A stretch of 64,000 bases of DNA from positions 63,566,042-63,630,041 of the forward strand of contig CM060734.1 of assembly GCA_030704615.1 (NCBI GenBank), in the 5' to 3' direction. This DNA comes from Takakia lepidozioides (Eukaryota; Streptophyta; Takakiopsida; Takakiales; Takakiaceae). Positions 1-13,300 of this stretch are shown here, piece by piece (within the stretch, counting starts at the first letter, position 1; every line of letters starts with the position of its first letter). A program made the translations under genes and the position numbers. The notes under the pieces were generated by a model, which saw only the letters and a list, made by a program, of their open reading frames with translations, had not been told where the DNA came from and made no database searches.

Positions 1-2050
1 GAGGGGCAGCAGAGCCTGCATACCCTGTATTCCGGATGCGAGAAAGCTGCTCAGGGCCCTTGAAGCCTGCCCAGTATGCAGCTAGCCAGTCACGAGTTCG
101 GGGTACATATTCCTTGCTCTTATCAAACTCTTCATTCAAAATGTGGAAAACATTGTCTTGGAGCTTTTTTATTTCCTCTTCCGTCAATTGTTTCTCATCT
201 ATCAACTTCTTCATGTAAATGTCCAGTGCTGGCGGATGATTCTTGATCACCTATGTCCCATCACAAACTACACCTTTAAGATCAAACACCAATCTGCTCA
301 AAAAACCCTAGGGTGGACATGCCCCTATCCACTTGCAGCTACATGAAGGCGCTGCCAACAAGACAGCCACACACAGGTTAATTTAAAATACGAGTTGGGA
401 GTGAAGAGCAAAAAGCACCTGATACATAGTGGGCTGGGTGAAGGAGGGCTCATCTATCTCGTTGTGGCCAAACCTGCGGTAACATACAATGTCCACCACC
501 ACGTCGGCCTTAAATCGTCGGCGCCACTCAGCTGCCAGCTCACATGCATGCACCACTGCTTCCACATCATCACCATTGACATGGAAGATGGGTGCATTAA
601 GCGCCTTAGCCACATCAGTGCAGTAGGGTGATGAGCGACTTGCCTTTGGATCAGTGGTAAAGGCTACCTGGTTGTTGACCACAATATGGATGGTGCCCCC
701 TGTAGTGTAATTGGGGAGATCACTCAAATGGAAAGTCTCATAAACCACACCTTGTCCTGCAAAACTGCCATCACCATGCAGCAGAACTGCCATATTTTTG
801 CTCCGCTCCTTATCATCAGAGTAGTACTGCTTGGCGCGAGTCTTGCCAATCACAACAGGGTCGACTGCCTCCAGATGGCTGGGATTTGCTACCAGGGATA
901 GATGAATTCGCTTTCCACTGCGTGTTGGCCTGTCATATGATGTTCCCAGATGGTACTTAACATCTCCACTCCCTGTGTAGCCACCAGCTTCATCTGGGGG
1001 TTTAATTCCTCCACTGAACTCACTGAAAATCTGGCGCAGGGGCTTCCGCACTACATTGCCCAGCACGTTAAGGCGACCCCGATGCGGCATGCCAATCACA
1101 ACATTCTCTACCCCGCCATCTGCAGCCTTGTCTATGAGCTCCTTCATACCTGGAATGAGCGTCTCACAGCCTTCCAGCCCAAATCTTTTTGCAGCAGTCC
1201 ACTTCTGCGCTAAAAAGTTTTCAAAATCAGTGCCCCACATAAGGCGGTCCAGGATCTGAGCCCTCCGATTGGCCCCATACTTGCCAGGCACTTGTGTCTC
1301 GATCTGTTCTCGCAACCAATTGCATTTGTCGCGATCGGGAATGTGCATGTATTCATATCCAATAGTGCCACAGTAAGCCTGCTCCAGCCGGTGCAGAATG
1401 CCGCGGAGTGTTTGGACGGGCCGATTCTCCGACAGAAATCCCGACATGCGCCACACCCCCAGGAAAAATTCACGATCCAAATCAGCCTCAGTGAAGCCAT
1501 AGAGGGCCGGGTCAAGCTCCAGGGGCGGCTGGCGCTCATCAAGGCCGAGTGGATCCAGCTTCGCCTTCATGTGCCCATTAACCTGGTAGGCACGCACCAG
1601 CAGTAGCAGCCGCATGCTCTCCTGAATGGTCTGCCCTGACAGGCCCGGAGTGCTGGCAGCCTGCCCCGTGAAGTTGCGGAAAAATGTGTCCCATGATTCA
1701 TCCACACTCTTAGGATCCACCTCCCACGCCCGCTGCAGCTCTTCCAAATACACGCTGCTGGTCCCATCCAGAAAGTTGTCCGTCAACTTTGACAGAGGTA
1801 CTGCCCGCGGCACTGGCGCTGCTGCCTGCTGCAGGCTTTCACTGGTGCCATGCAATCCACGGAAGAAGGCAGCTGCGCAGCGACTCTGCGGTGTCACTAA
1901 TGAACTCTCGCAACGCCACAACAAGGCAGCATCCGGCCTGTAAAGCAGGGCTATCCGGCTGAGGAAGGGATGCTGGCGGGCCTGTCTCACGGTGCGTCCG
2001 CCTCTTACAAGCGTCCTGGACGCAAGCGATAACACCCTATACCATACCAT
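1..2050 (-). CDS. OGDH: 2-oxoglutarate dehydrogenase E1 component, 5' part (two exons, cut by window edge)
   Basis: E1 (thiamine-diphosphate-dependent) subunit of the mitochondrial 2-oxoglutarate dehydrogenase complex, which decarboxylates 2-oxoglutarate in the TCA cycle. Exon 1 is 2050-419 (544 codons); exon 2 runs from 250 to beyond base 1. The intron 418-251 has a GTGC donor after codons M-Y-Q and an AG acceptor; joining gives MYQ-VIKNHP, the order conserved in the family. The first ~75 residues are Arg/Ser/Ala rich with few acids, as in a mitochondrial transit peptide. Then come the E1 N-terminal region (DNFLDG near 91, VDESWD near 116), HRGRLNVL (323-330), NPSHLEAVDP (389-398), the ThDP/Mg site HGDGSFAGQG (425-434) with NNQ (459-461), and YRRFGHNE (524-531). 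The C-terminal half lies outside the window. No frameshifts. It is divergent from the NAD kinase gene. Its start at 2050 is the only Met ahead of the targeting-like segment. Confidence 0.97.
251..418 (-). other. OGDH intron
   Basis: A 168-bp GT-AG intron. The donor is CAG|GTGC (419|418), the acceptor ATAG|GTG (251|250). It holds no recognisable feature. Phase 0. Confidence 0.9.
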
Positions 2051-2234
2051 CGCTGGTGGCTGGCTTTCTCAGCGCAACAACCCAGATTGGCAAGCACCCA
2101 GCCTCTCTCCTCTAAAAAACCCTAGCCACCTCCGAGCTGCAATACCTGCCGGCCCCCGACACATACTTGACTCGTCCACACCCGCTCTGCATCTGTCGTC
2201 TCCTTGACACCGCACCGCACCACGCCTTGCCCCG

Positions 2235-2254
2235 CTCTCTCTCTCTCTCTCTCT
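2235..2254. repeat. (CT)n tract
   Basis: Ten CT dinucleotides in a row within a pyrimidine-rich stretch (2222-2290), 185-200 bp upstream of the OGDH start on its own 5' side. Such CT/GA tracts are common in plant 5' UTRs and core promoters. Confidence 0.85.
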
Positions 2255-2662
2255 GCGCCCCCTCTCTCCGCCCCTCTCGTCTCCCTACACTCTACTAATA
2301 AGTTTTACTTAGTGATAATATATTCAAAGGACCAATCACCGCCTTGACATTATTGTGTAACCTCCTTTCACCACGATATAAGCAGGGGTGGCGGATTCTG
2401 CCACTTTTTCGGCATAATTCTCAGACCGAATCGACCACCGAGGGCAGTATCGGCAGGGATGGCCGATTACACACAGAGGACGGCAGACCTACCGCCGAAG
2501 CCCATTTCATCAGCCATCATATCACCAGCCTTCCCTTGTGGCTCGCCCCGTTATATCCTCTCCGGGGCTCTGAATCTGGGCAATCGATATGGGATAATCG
2601 AACCTCAATCATATTGCGCCACGTAGCGGCGAGAATCGGCCACACCTGCTTTTAACGCCAGT

Positions 2663-2757
2663 GAACGGGCCGCGTTGGCCGACTCTGCCCTGTGCGCGGC
2701 CATAGGGCTCGCCCAAAGGCCGCTTACAGGGCAGAATCGGCCAAACACGGCCCGTTC
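2663..2757. repeat. 95-bp imperfect palindrome
   Basis: The left arm starts GAACGGGCC and the right arm ends GGCCCGTTC. Each arm is about 39-40 nt with only a few mismatches, and both contain a CTGCCCTGT-type core (right arm read in reverse complement). The loop is ~16 nt (ATAGGGCTCGCCCAAA). It would fold into a strong GC-rich hairpin. It may be the remnant of a foldback element or a structured regulatory site. Confidence 0.75.
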
Positions 2758-4326
2758 TCTAGTACATTTTCCCGTTGACTTCACGTGATAGGCTCAATAA
2801 AGAGAACCTGGACCCGGTGGATCGGTGGGTGGGTGGGCGGGAATGTGTGGAGTGGCGGGCGAGCGTTCTGCGATGCGGGCCCTACCTTGTGAAACCCTAC
2901 ATGCCATCCGGCATTGCTGCCACGTACGTAGTTCAGAACCAAACAGGCTTATCTCCTGATTTCCTCTTCTCCCGTTTAAGCTTGCTGCACGCATGTTTTT
3001 TAAAGGGACCAATTTGGTGAAGCGGAGAGAATGGCAGTTGAAGATTGCAGGTTGAGGCTACTTCTTTCGGCACAGTCTGGGAAAGGGTAATTGCGGAATC
3101 GAGGATGTATGACCTCCATTCAACACTTATATTGGAAGCAGAACGGTGATCACGGTGTTACTGTTTGTGCAGCACCCTGAATAGAAATCTGCTCGTGGTT
3201 TTGTTTGGGGGGACCTAGTAGTAAGGAGAATTCGAGGGTTTATGGTCTAGTTTTAGGTATCCTAAGTGCATGAGCACGGAGTAAAAGACACTCACTTAGG
3301 TATTGCTACAATGGACAACTGTTGTCCGGAGAGAGAGGCGTGAGATGGATGTGTTGCAGATCCGAATTTATTCTACGAGAAGTCTCCAGAGCAGGGACTC
3401 CCTGATATGGCCACACCCTGCTGTTCCATTAGAACTGGGTGTGCGCCGCTCGTCTTTCCTAGCAATGTCTGGCAACAGAGCACTCACCAAACTGCGGGAA
3501 GCTTGTCGAGAACTGCAAGTTGTAAAATGTCTGCCCCGAACGTTATATGTACAGGCCAATATACATATCCAATAGCAAGTGTTGCAGCTTGGACAGGGTC
3601 GACCTCGTGCCACTGTGTTTCTCCAGCACACTCATCGCTGCTTCATCATACAGCTTTTTTAGCCCATCGATCAATTCCTTTTCACCTCTCTGCGCCCATA
3701 AATATTTTATCCTCCCGACCAGAGAGGTTCAGCTTACTGCCATCCTTTTTGGCAATTTCACCTGGTTGCCTTGATTTCCCAGCGTCTATTTCATGTTATC
3801 CCGTGTCTTTCTTGTCCCCTCGGACAGGCACCAGACGCCCTGTCAAAGCACTTATCGGCTGTGGCGAAAGGAGGGCACAGAGCAGGAAAAAGAGGAAATG
3901 GGCCCAGATGTACAGTTCATGGATCTATCCGGAGTTATCTACAGATCCCTTGAAGATAAACAACAAGAGTACTGAGAGATTGAGGTGCTATTCGGCCTTG
4001 AGTGGTGATAGTTGTTTCAGAAAGAGATGCAGTAGTTGGAGGAATAAGGCCATCTCAAGTGAACCTCGGACCACGGAATGGACGCCCTCTCTGTCTTATG
4101 AACAAGTCGAGCAACTTCAGGTTTGTACCCTGTGACATTACCACTCCTTAAAGCACGTGTCTCCAAAACACACATTGCGCCATGCCCTGTGAAGGCCTTT
4201 GTACCCTAGTTCTTTACCCCTTCCAGAGCCGGTGGAAACAAAAGAGAGACAGAGAAAACTATTTGTATCAAGGTCTAGTAGACGGAAGGTCATGCTTGGA
4301 GAAGGTTAGAGAAGGTTAATCTGTAC

Positions 4327-7300
4327 ATGTGTTCGATGCAGGCACAAGAGGAGGAGTCACTGCTCTTTCGGAATGGTCCTCCACCAGGGGACCTAGCAGA
4401 GGTTGAAGCCTTTTGCCGCATTCACAGGCTGGCAGAGCTGCTGCACACAGCTGTGATGGAGTTTCTTCGCACCATGACTACGACTGGTGCAGTATTTTCA
4501 GATGATGGAGATGTGCCTTTGTTGGAAGAAAAGGTGGTAGCTGGTTTGGCGCGCATGGGGGCAGTGCTGCAGCAGGGTAGGCTTGAGGTGCTGGGTGGCA
4601 GAGACATAGTGAATTCAAATGAAGCGGCGCCCCCATTGGTGCGCTTGAGGGCAGAGCTGAAGGAGTGCTGTGAGGCACTGAAAAAGGCAGTGGAGTCGTG
4701 CATTTCACCTGCCCTCATGCCCAAGAGCATCCACCGCGCCCTTCAGCGCCTGCACACTGTGTGTCTGGATGCTGGGTTCCCTCGGCTGCCAGATGCACCT
4801 GGCCATGCAGAAATTCCCAACCTTGCAGCTGTGAAGCTCCGGCCATTTCGGAGTGGCCATAGCTTGGATCAGGAGGAGGAAGTTGCATTTTGGAGGGGAG
4901 GACAGTTGACAGAGGACGGTGTGGAGTGGCTACTGCAGCAAGGATTCAAGTTGGTTGTGGACATGCGCTCAGAACAGGTCACCAGCCCACTGACACAGGC
5001 AGCGTTGCAGGCAGCAGAGGCTGAAGGTAGGCTGCAGGTGGTGAAGTTGCCAGTACCACTGGGGATGGCCCCAACCGTAGAGCAGGTGGAGGAGTTTGCA
5101 AGGCGGGTGGCTAATCCAGATAACAAACCACTATATTTGCATAGCCAGGGTGGTGTAGGCCGCACATGTGCCATGGTTTCTAGGTGGCGTGAAATTGTGC
5201 TGGACGGAGATTTGAAAAAGAGAAGGAATCTGATTACCAGTACCTTGGCTGATCAGAGCAGAAACATTGACAGTGTAGGGGAGACGGAAGGTGTGGCCGA
5301 TGTTGGTAGCAATGCCGTTTCCTCAGACACAGCACATACATTCCTGGATACTGAGTGGACTGCTCCATCGGCCTCGAGCAGGGGCTCCCTGCAGCTTTCT
5401 CGTGGTAAATTTTTCGGCTTAGTTGATGAAAGACCGAGCGATGAGCCAGGAGCATCAAATGAGGGAGAGGCAACTACTGTGGACAACAGGGTCACAAGCT
5501 CCCTGGATGCTGGCACAATGAATCAAGCAGGGATATCACCACCTGATGAAGCCGTAGCTGGGAATCCAGTCGGTCAGGAGGGATGTATTGCAATAGCAAA
5601 GAATGCATTTGAAGCACAGAGGCCTGGAGCGAATGTGTTATGCAAGAAAACAATGTCCCAATTCTTGAAACGGCACAGGACATTGCCTGGAGCAGCTGGG
5701 CAAAAAGGTGGTACCAACCAGTCAAGTTCTGTCATTGCACAGCTTTCCCATGTGGGCGTCATCGCAGGCCCTGCTGGTAGGTGGGGCCTAGCTGGTCCTG
5801 GCATCCCCCGGGCTGGGAGCTTTGATACTCCCGTGTCCTCCATCACCAGCTTGTGTGGGCAAGAGAAAGACGAGCTGGCACAGGTTGCTGTACAGAGAGC
5901 TGAGCTGAAGGTAAGGGCAAGCTGTGGGGAAGGCAGCAGAAGCCGTAATGGCACAGTGAGCGCAGGCGCTGCTACAACTGCATCCAGCAGCAGCAATGCA
6001 GCCACAGTACAGGAGTCTCGAAGAATAGAGCAGGAAAAGGGCTACAGACCAGCAAAGAATGGAGCACTCTTCAGAGTGGAAGCCATGGCCGGACCTGAGG
6101 ATGGCAGCACGGTGGAGGTCGAGGGGGACATGTGTGCAAGCACAACAGGGGTGGTGAGGGTGCAATCCCGGCGAAAGGCAGAGATGTACTTGGTGCGCAC
6201 AGATGGGTTCTCATGCACACGTGAGCGAGTGAAGGAATCAACTCTGGCGTTCACACATCCCAGCACCCAGCAGCAGATGCTCATGTGGAAGACAGCTCCC
6301 AAGACAGTGCTGCTCCTTAAAAAACTGGGCTACGAGCTCATGGAAGAGGCACAGCAGGTCTCTATCTGTTTGTATAATGTGAACTCACTGGATCTTGAAA
6401 ATATGACCTGGTCTGTCTGAAGATTATAGCCATCCTTTAGCCCTTTTGCTGCTGCAAGAGCTAACATTTGTACGGGGGTTTCATCCTGAGGTGGATGTGA
6501 GAAATACAGCCTGTTGAATCTTGTTCCTACCAGCGGGGCTTGGCTTCGAAGTGAGGTTTGCTCTCACTGATTAGTTTCCCATCACCTTGTTGATCCGGAG
6601 CATGTGTTCAGCCATTTACCCTTTTGCAGCAATGGTAGCAAGACCTCTTACTTACCATTCCCATCTTTTAACTTTGTGATTGGACCTGCTGCAAAATATA
6701 TATGTTATTTTTGTTTTTGTTTTTGTTTTGGACTTTGGAGAAGAGTGCTTCTTCTATTGCCAGAGCTGTCCACGTTCCCATGTTGTGCGGCACCCCTCCA
6801 ATATTCAATCAGGAAATAGGGGCTACAGTCAGGCTTTATGACTTCCTTGAAGGTCGTACCTCTCCAGTAGTTAGAACCCTGCATTTATTGGAGAGTGTGA
6901 TACTGGCTTTATAATTTAGCTATCCTTCGCCCTATCTATTTCCTATTAAGCTGGTGGAACCCTAAGGTGTGGATCTGTTCACACCTCGTTGACATTGAAG
7001 GTAAGTGTTTCAGGATGATACTGGATTTCTGAGCTGTAATAGTGTTCTCTTTGTTAAGAGCACTTGGTCAGGATAAGGCTCATCTTATGATGGCAAGCCT
7101 TCATCTATCCACTGTAAATCCACTGGCCCTGCCGGTTTACCTGCAGCTTTCTCCCATGTTGGGTTTGTACTCTCTAGCTGAGATGGCCATGCATGTGCCG
7201 CAGAAGAGCGTGAATTATTGCAAAGTATCAACAACGATGTGGCTTGCGGCAGGTTGCATCTTTTCTGTTCCATCAAGAAGGGATGAATGTCATGGTGGAG

Positions 7301-10300
7301 CCAGACTTGCATGACCTATTTGCCAGATTTTCAGGCTTTGGTTTTGTGCAAACCTTCTACAATCAGGACACCGGGTAAGCACAGGTGCATCCATAGTTTA
7401 TGAAGACATGACTTGTTTCCAATGTTGAGTCAGTTGCGATAAATCATTAAGTTTGTCAAACCGTGATCCAGTTTGGGCTTGATCAGAGATACTCTAGAAA
7501 TTTCTGTTTTCTGTTTTCACATGTCTGTTGTGCTCTCTGTGACCTTTCACAGGATTGATGTGGGAGGGGTTGGGCACAGTGGACTGCATGAGAGGGTGGA
7601 CTTTGTGGTCTGCCTTGGGGGTGATGGTGTGATTCTACATGCCTCAAACCTCTTTCGGAGTGCAGTGCCTCCAGTGATCTCTTTCAACTTGGGCTCACTT
7701 GGCTTCCTCACTGCCCACCCTGTATGTTGTTTCACTCATCTCTTCCCAGAGGATATATATACTAATGCAAAAAGTTTAACTTTTATTATTTACCAGGATG
7801 TGTTTACAATGCTCATGAAAAGGTAATCAGGTGTGGTGTGGCATGTTTCAGTCTTGGTATGTATCCGATGTGCAGTCACTTTCTTCCACGTGCCTGCTTC
7901 TGCAATTGCTATTTATACACGTTCTGCATTTTCTTTCTCATATGTTGGGTCGAGTGCAATGTGTTAGTGCAATGATTGAGTGTTACAGTTCAGCTGGGAC
8001 GTCCTTGACAGGATAGGTTTTTATGTGTTGGGGACAGTTTGAGGAGTTCAAACAGGATCTCCGCGCTATTATACATGGCAACAGCAGGATAGATGGCGTG
8101 TACATCACCCTGCGAATGAGGCTGCGGTGTGAACTATTCCGGGGGGGCAAGCCCATCCCTGGCAAAGTTTTTGATGTGCTGAATGAGGTGGTGATTGACC
8201 GTGGCTCGAACCCCTACCTCTGCAAAATTGAGTGCTATGAGCGCTCTCGCCTGATAACTAAGGCAAGCTATAAGCTTTTATGAGTTCAGCTGTATATGTC
8301 TTTCTGGTAGTGGATGCATTCAGAGAACTAGCTAGCTACACATGTTTGGTAACTGATAGAGCAGGGGGAATGGAATGGCATGGATGGATGGACATCGGGC
8401 AGGTTCAAGCAGATGGTGTGCTGGTTGCCACCCCCACAGGCAGCACCGCCTACTCCACAGCTGCAGGAGGTTCCATGGTCTGTTCTTGTCTCATCCATTT
8501 GATTTGCCGACCCTATTATGGGTTATAAATGAATCCTTTTCTTTACTTGGTATTTTGTGCACCCCTTTTGTTGAAGCTGCAGATATGGATAGTCCTTAAC
8601 ATTTCTGCTTGTGAAAGTTGGAGGTTTGCATCTGGAGGCTGGGTGCAGAAGAGGATTGTCCAGGAAGCACTAGGCACAGTATAAATGTGCAGTAAATGCA
8701 CCATTGTGTCTATTTCAGTTTTTACTTAGCTGATTATTTGATTTGTCAAGACTGCTCTTTCCTTCACAGCCCTGCCTCTCTCTCTCTCTCTCTCTCTCTC
8801 CCACCCACCTCTCTTTCTCCCTGTCCTCTAGGAACCCTATTGACATTGGGTGGACTTGATACGGGAGTACATTAATGTCTCTGTGACTAAATGCCGGCCT
8901 TGCGACCTCGTGTCCTTGTTTGTTTCGACCTGAAGCGCTTTGCTTCAGGTAAGGTAGTGCATTGGATTTAGTTGGAAAGCTTGGGGCCTTTCCCTCTTTA
9001 GAATATGCCTACACGGGCCATTCCCTGCAACTCCCTGGAGTGTGATCTCTGAATGGTAACAAGCGGACTCCTACCGCTTGGGGGCAGCCCCTCCGCCCAA
9101 ATTGGGCAGTTGTATGCTCTGTCTAGCATACTCGGCACTTGGGCTCGGGTTGGTTCCTGTGCTTAAACTTATAGCCTGCGAGAACAATCAAAATTTTAGC
9201 TCCTATTTACATCAACACTCCTCAGGGTGATCCCTGGGAATTGGTTACTTATGCCAAATCTAGGGCTTCATGTGTAGTTTTTGGGGTGAATCCCAGGATG
9301 GATGATGTGTCCTTTAAAACTACATGCTCTAGCTTAGGCTTGGATTTCATGGCTAATGGTACCATCTCGAGACTTGATAACAGGGGTACGTTGAAGGTTG
9401 CAATGACCAAAAGTGCTTCTAATAGAGTCCCGCATCAATTCAATCTCAAAGAAGTTCGTCCCTTGACTGGCTGGAGAGCGGTCTTAGACATTGGTGATTC
9501 AATGGGGCGCTCTAGGAAGACAACCAAGGGCAACGACTTCAACTTGAGAGTTTCTAATCGGTTTGATGCTCTGGATGAGGTTGAATCCAAACAGCCAGAA
9601 GGACAAGATGCCCCTGAGTGTACGGAACCTGAACGTCCTGAATCTGAAGGATTTGGTACTCTGAATGGTTTACCAATCCTCAAGGTTTACACAAGACGAA
9701 CAAATTCTTTACACGGGGTAATTGTCCCCAAGCCGTCAGATGGACAATCTGTCCCTAAGTGTGCAGAGCTTGAACGTCGTGTACCTGAAGGATTTGGTAC
9801 TCTAAATGGTTTACCAATCCTCAAAGTCTACACAAGACGAGCAAAATCTATACACGGGGTAATTGTCCCCAAGCAGTCTGACGGACAATCTGCCCCTATG
9901 TGTTCGGAGCCTGTGCGTCGTGTAACTGAAAGATTTGGTACCCTGAATGGTTTACCAATTCTCAAAGTTTACACAAGACGAGCAAAATCTACACATGGGG
10001 TAACTGTCCCCCCTTTGCAGAATGGTTGGCCGTCCAGGAGCAATCACAAGCTACCTAGACGACAAACAATTCACATGCAAAGGGCTGGCTTGCGGCTGGC
10101 CACTTTCAACTTCTCAGGGTTGACCAACCAAAGGAAACAACTCGAAGTGGGACAAGTTCTTCGGACTAATGATATTCATATCTGTGCTGGGCAAGAAACA
10201 TGGGAAACGTCGGATAAACTGGTTGGAGATGTCAATGGTTATAAATGAGCAGGTAAGATGTGTACTCTCAAGGCAGCCTCTGCCAAACGCGGTCAAAAAG

Positions 10301-13300
10301 GGGTTGGATTCTTTGTCCGTGATTTCTTGTTTGACAATTGTGAAATTATCAACAAGGATTTGAGGTACGAGCATAGTATCTGGCTAAAACTGAATCTGAA
10401 GGGCAGCATGAGTACAAAGGACCTCTTTGTGGGTTGTGTTTACATGCCCACGGAGGGGACCCTTAGTGCTGACGCAGACAAAGCCTTCGAAGATGTAAAG
10501 GTGGACTGTGCTTCGTTCCTTGCCTAAGGTCAGGTGGTACTATTGGGGGACTTCAATGCCCGGGTGGGCAAGGGGATCCATCAGGACGATATCATTGGAC
10601 CTTTTGGTGAGGACGAGCTGAGTTCTAATGGCAGACGGTTAATTAACTGTCTAGAAGAGCTTCAGCTTTTGACCTATAACAGGACAAGAGATGACCAAGT
10701 GCATCTGACCACTTCCTGGTTTGGACTGAGATCAAAAGGTGTTTTCCCACCACCAAGAGATCTGTGAAACGTTCGATTCGGAAGTGGCGCATAGAAAAAT
10801 TCCACAATGAGGAGGAGCTGAGTACGTCCAGGCCTTACAAGAGGCTCTCCCTCATTTTGTCCAATCGCTCCAAGAACTTCAGTCACGCTCTGTTAACGCA
10901 AGAAATGAAGTCGAAAGAGCAGTGGACTCTTGGGAGAGTTTCGTTTCCTCCGTGGCTGACAAGATCATTGGGAGGAAACTAATTGTCTGCGGTAGAGCAG
11001 TTAATTGGTGGACCAATGAGATTAAACTCAAGATAGCTGAGAGACAAGCCCTCTATAAAGAGTGCTGCAATTTGGAAACCAACAGAGAATTGTGGGCGAG
11101 GTACTACCAGCTCCGTAAAGATATCAATCAGCTTGTTAGGTCTCAGAAGAAATTATACTGAGACAAGTTATATAGTGAAATAAACTCAAACCACCATGGT
11201 GGTAATGACAAGAAATTCTGGTTGGCCCTTCAACGTTTGTACAAGCCGAAAAACGGTCAGCAACTACAAGCGCTGAAGACTACTAAAGGTGCAGTGGTGA
11301 CTTCATCGGTTGACATTGTCAAAACCTTTGAAACTCACTACAGTATCCTTGGCAGAACTTCTAGGTCTAACAGTGAGGGGTCTTCTGCTGAATGGAGGGA
11401 CACAGTTGGAAAAACTGTTCCTATGATTCAAAACAGCCCTGATGAACTGGAGTATATTTCAATGGCTTATAATGCTCCCATTAGTTCTTCTGAGATTGTG
11501 AAAGTAATTGAACATTTAAATGGATATAAAGCTGGTGGACCTGATGGTATTGTCAACGAGCTTATCAAGCACGGTGGCGATCCCATGATAGAGGCCCTAG
11601 TTCTCCTCTTTAACCTTATCTGGAAGACTGAAATGATCCCCTTTCGCTGGTGACAGGGGGTCATTGTCAATCTATACAAGAAGGGTGACAGAGAAGAACC
11701 GGGGAACTACCGTGGCATCACGCTCCTCAATGCTGTTGGCAAGACATTCTGCAGAGTTATAAGTACTCGTCTCGAGGTTGATCTGGAGTCTAGAGGTTGT
11801 TTCCACGAAGGCCAAGCTGGGCTGTGTGGATCATATCTTCACTCTAAGCCAGATTATCCAGGGAAGGAAAAAAGAAGGGAAACCCACTTATGTTTTTTTC
11901 CTGGATGTCAAAAAGGCTTATGACACAGTGTGGAGAGATGGCCTATGGTTCCGCCTCTGGTCTTGTGGGATCAAGGGAAAGATGTGGAGAGTTGTCCACA
12001 ACTTGTATGCTCACACCAAAAGCTGTGTCACTGTTAACGGACAGAAGTCCAACTTCTTTGACATAGACCAGGGTGTAGCTCAAGGATGTACTCTCTCCCC
12101 TCTGCTCTTCAATGTTTTCATCAATCAACTCCTCGAGGATGTGGAAAGTGAGGGATTTGGGCTAAGGGTGGGTGATACCACCATACCAGCCCTTATGTTT
12201 GCGGATGACTTCGCAGGCATAGGGGAGACTCCAACCAATCTCCAGGAGTTGATTGATTGCGCGAAGAGATACTTTGATCTTTGGGGGCTAGAGGCTAATG
12301 TCAGCAAATGTGCAGTGGTAGCATTCAACGACAGAGGAGAGGGAGGAAGTGGCAGTGGGGTAGCCAAGAGATCCCGGTCCTCCCTTCCTACACTTACCTG
12401 GGCGTTGAGTTTTCCTCCAATTGTAATTGGGATGCACATATCCAAAAAGTTGTTCAAACCGGCAAGGGCAAAGCTCTGGGGCTCACTAAATTTTTCCACT
12501 GCAGAGGGGTCAACTCTGAGGTTAAGAAAACCATGCTTTGTCGCGTTATTAGACCTGCCTTGGAGTACGGATCTGCTATATGGGTTGATAACTCCAACCA
12601 GGCTAAGTCTCTAGAATCCATTCAAGTGGGGGTGCTTAAGGAGTGTATGTCAGCATGCTCCAAAACAGCCAATGTGGCTGTTCGGGGTGAGTTTGGCATT
12701 CCATCCTTAAGCTCCCGACGAGATGAATTCAAGGTCAGATGGTGGGGTCAGCTGCAACATATGCCCAACACCAGATATCCTAAGTTAATCGACTCTATAT
12801 CTTGGAAACAGGACCGCCCTGTCAAACAGGCTAAGTCCTGGCAGAAGAGATTGTACTCATAAGACGTTTGCCGTAGCCTTGTGGCCATTGACCCCGCGCC
12901 CAGTTTGAGCGGGAACAAAAGGAACAGAACCTACCTCCGTCAGGGGCTGACGTTGGTAGTAAGACTTACCTTCATATAAGGAATTAATCCGGGTTTTCCA
13001 GATATCCTCCAGAAAACCCTTCACACAAGCATCAATCTGCTGTGTGTGATTTGCCCAAAAACTAGGCCTCAGGAGGGCCTGGGCTTTTGGCTCAGCCTCG
13101 AGACTTTCAAAGTTGGTAAACAGGGGTACAGGCACAATTCCCTTGATAGAATTGAAGAGAGCTTCTCTTTGGTGAGAGAACCCCGGACAGTGTATCAGAA
13201 AATGAATACTGTCTTCAGATTGCCCACACAACGGACAATTGCACTCTCCCTTTCCTCTCTGCTTCTGCTTGCTGTTCAAAGGTAGGCTTCCTGCCCTGAG

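Larger units (their letters stand above)
2051..4326. promoter_or_regulatory. Intergenic region between divergent OGDH and NADK2-like genes
   Basis: About 2.3 kb separate the two start codons, so both 5' UTRs and promoters should lie here. I see a CT tract just upstream of OGDH (2235-2254), a GC-rich imperfect palindrome (2663-2757), and a candidate splice donor CAG|GTTTGT near 4117 that could end a 5' exon of the NAD kinase gene. No convincing TATA box or conserved protein was found. The long open frame 3407-4135 has no domain I recognise; only its last codons might belong to an upstream NAD kinase exon carrying the plastid transit peptide. Confidence 0.5.

Noticed and set aside
3407-4135. 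242-codon open frame upstream of NADK2
   Set aside because: No recognisable domain and a biased, non-protein-like composition. Only its last codons before a CAG|GTTTGT donor could belong to an upstream NADK2 exon; not enough to call a gene.
12125-12499. 124-codon minus-strand frame within the LINE RT
   Set aside because: Antisense shadow of the RT domain; the RT motifs lie on the plus strand.
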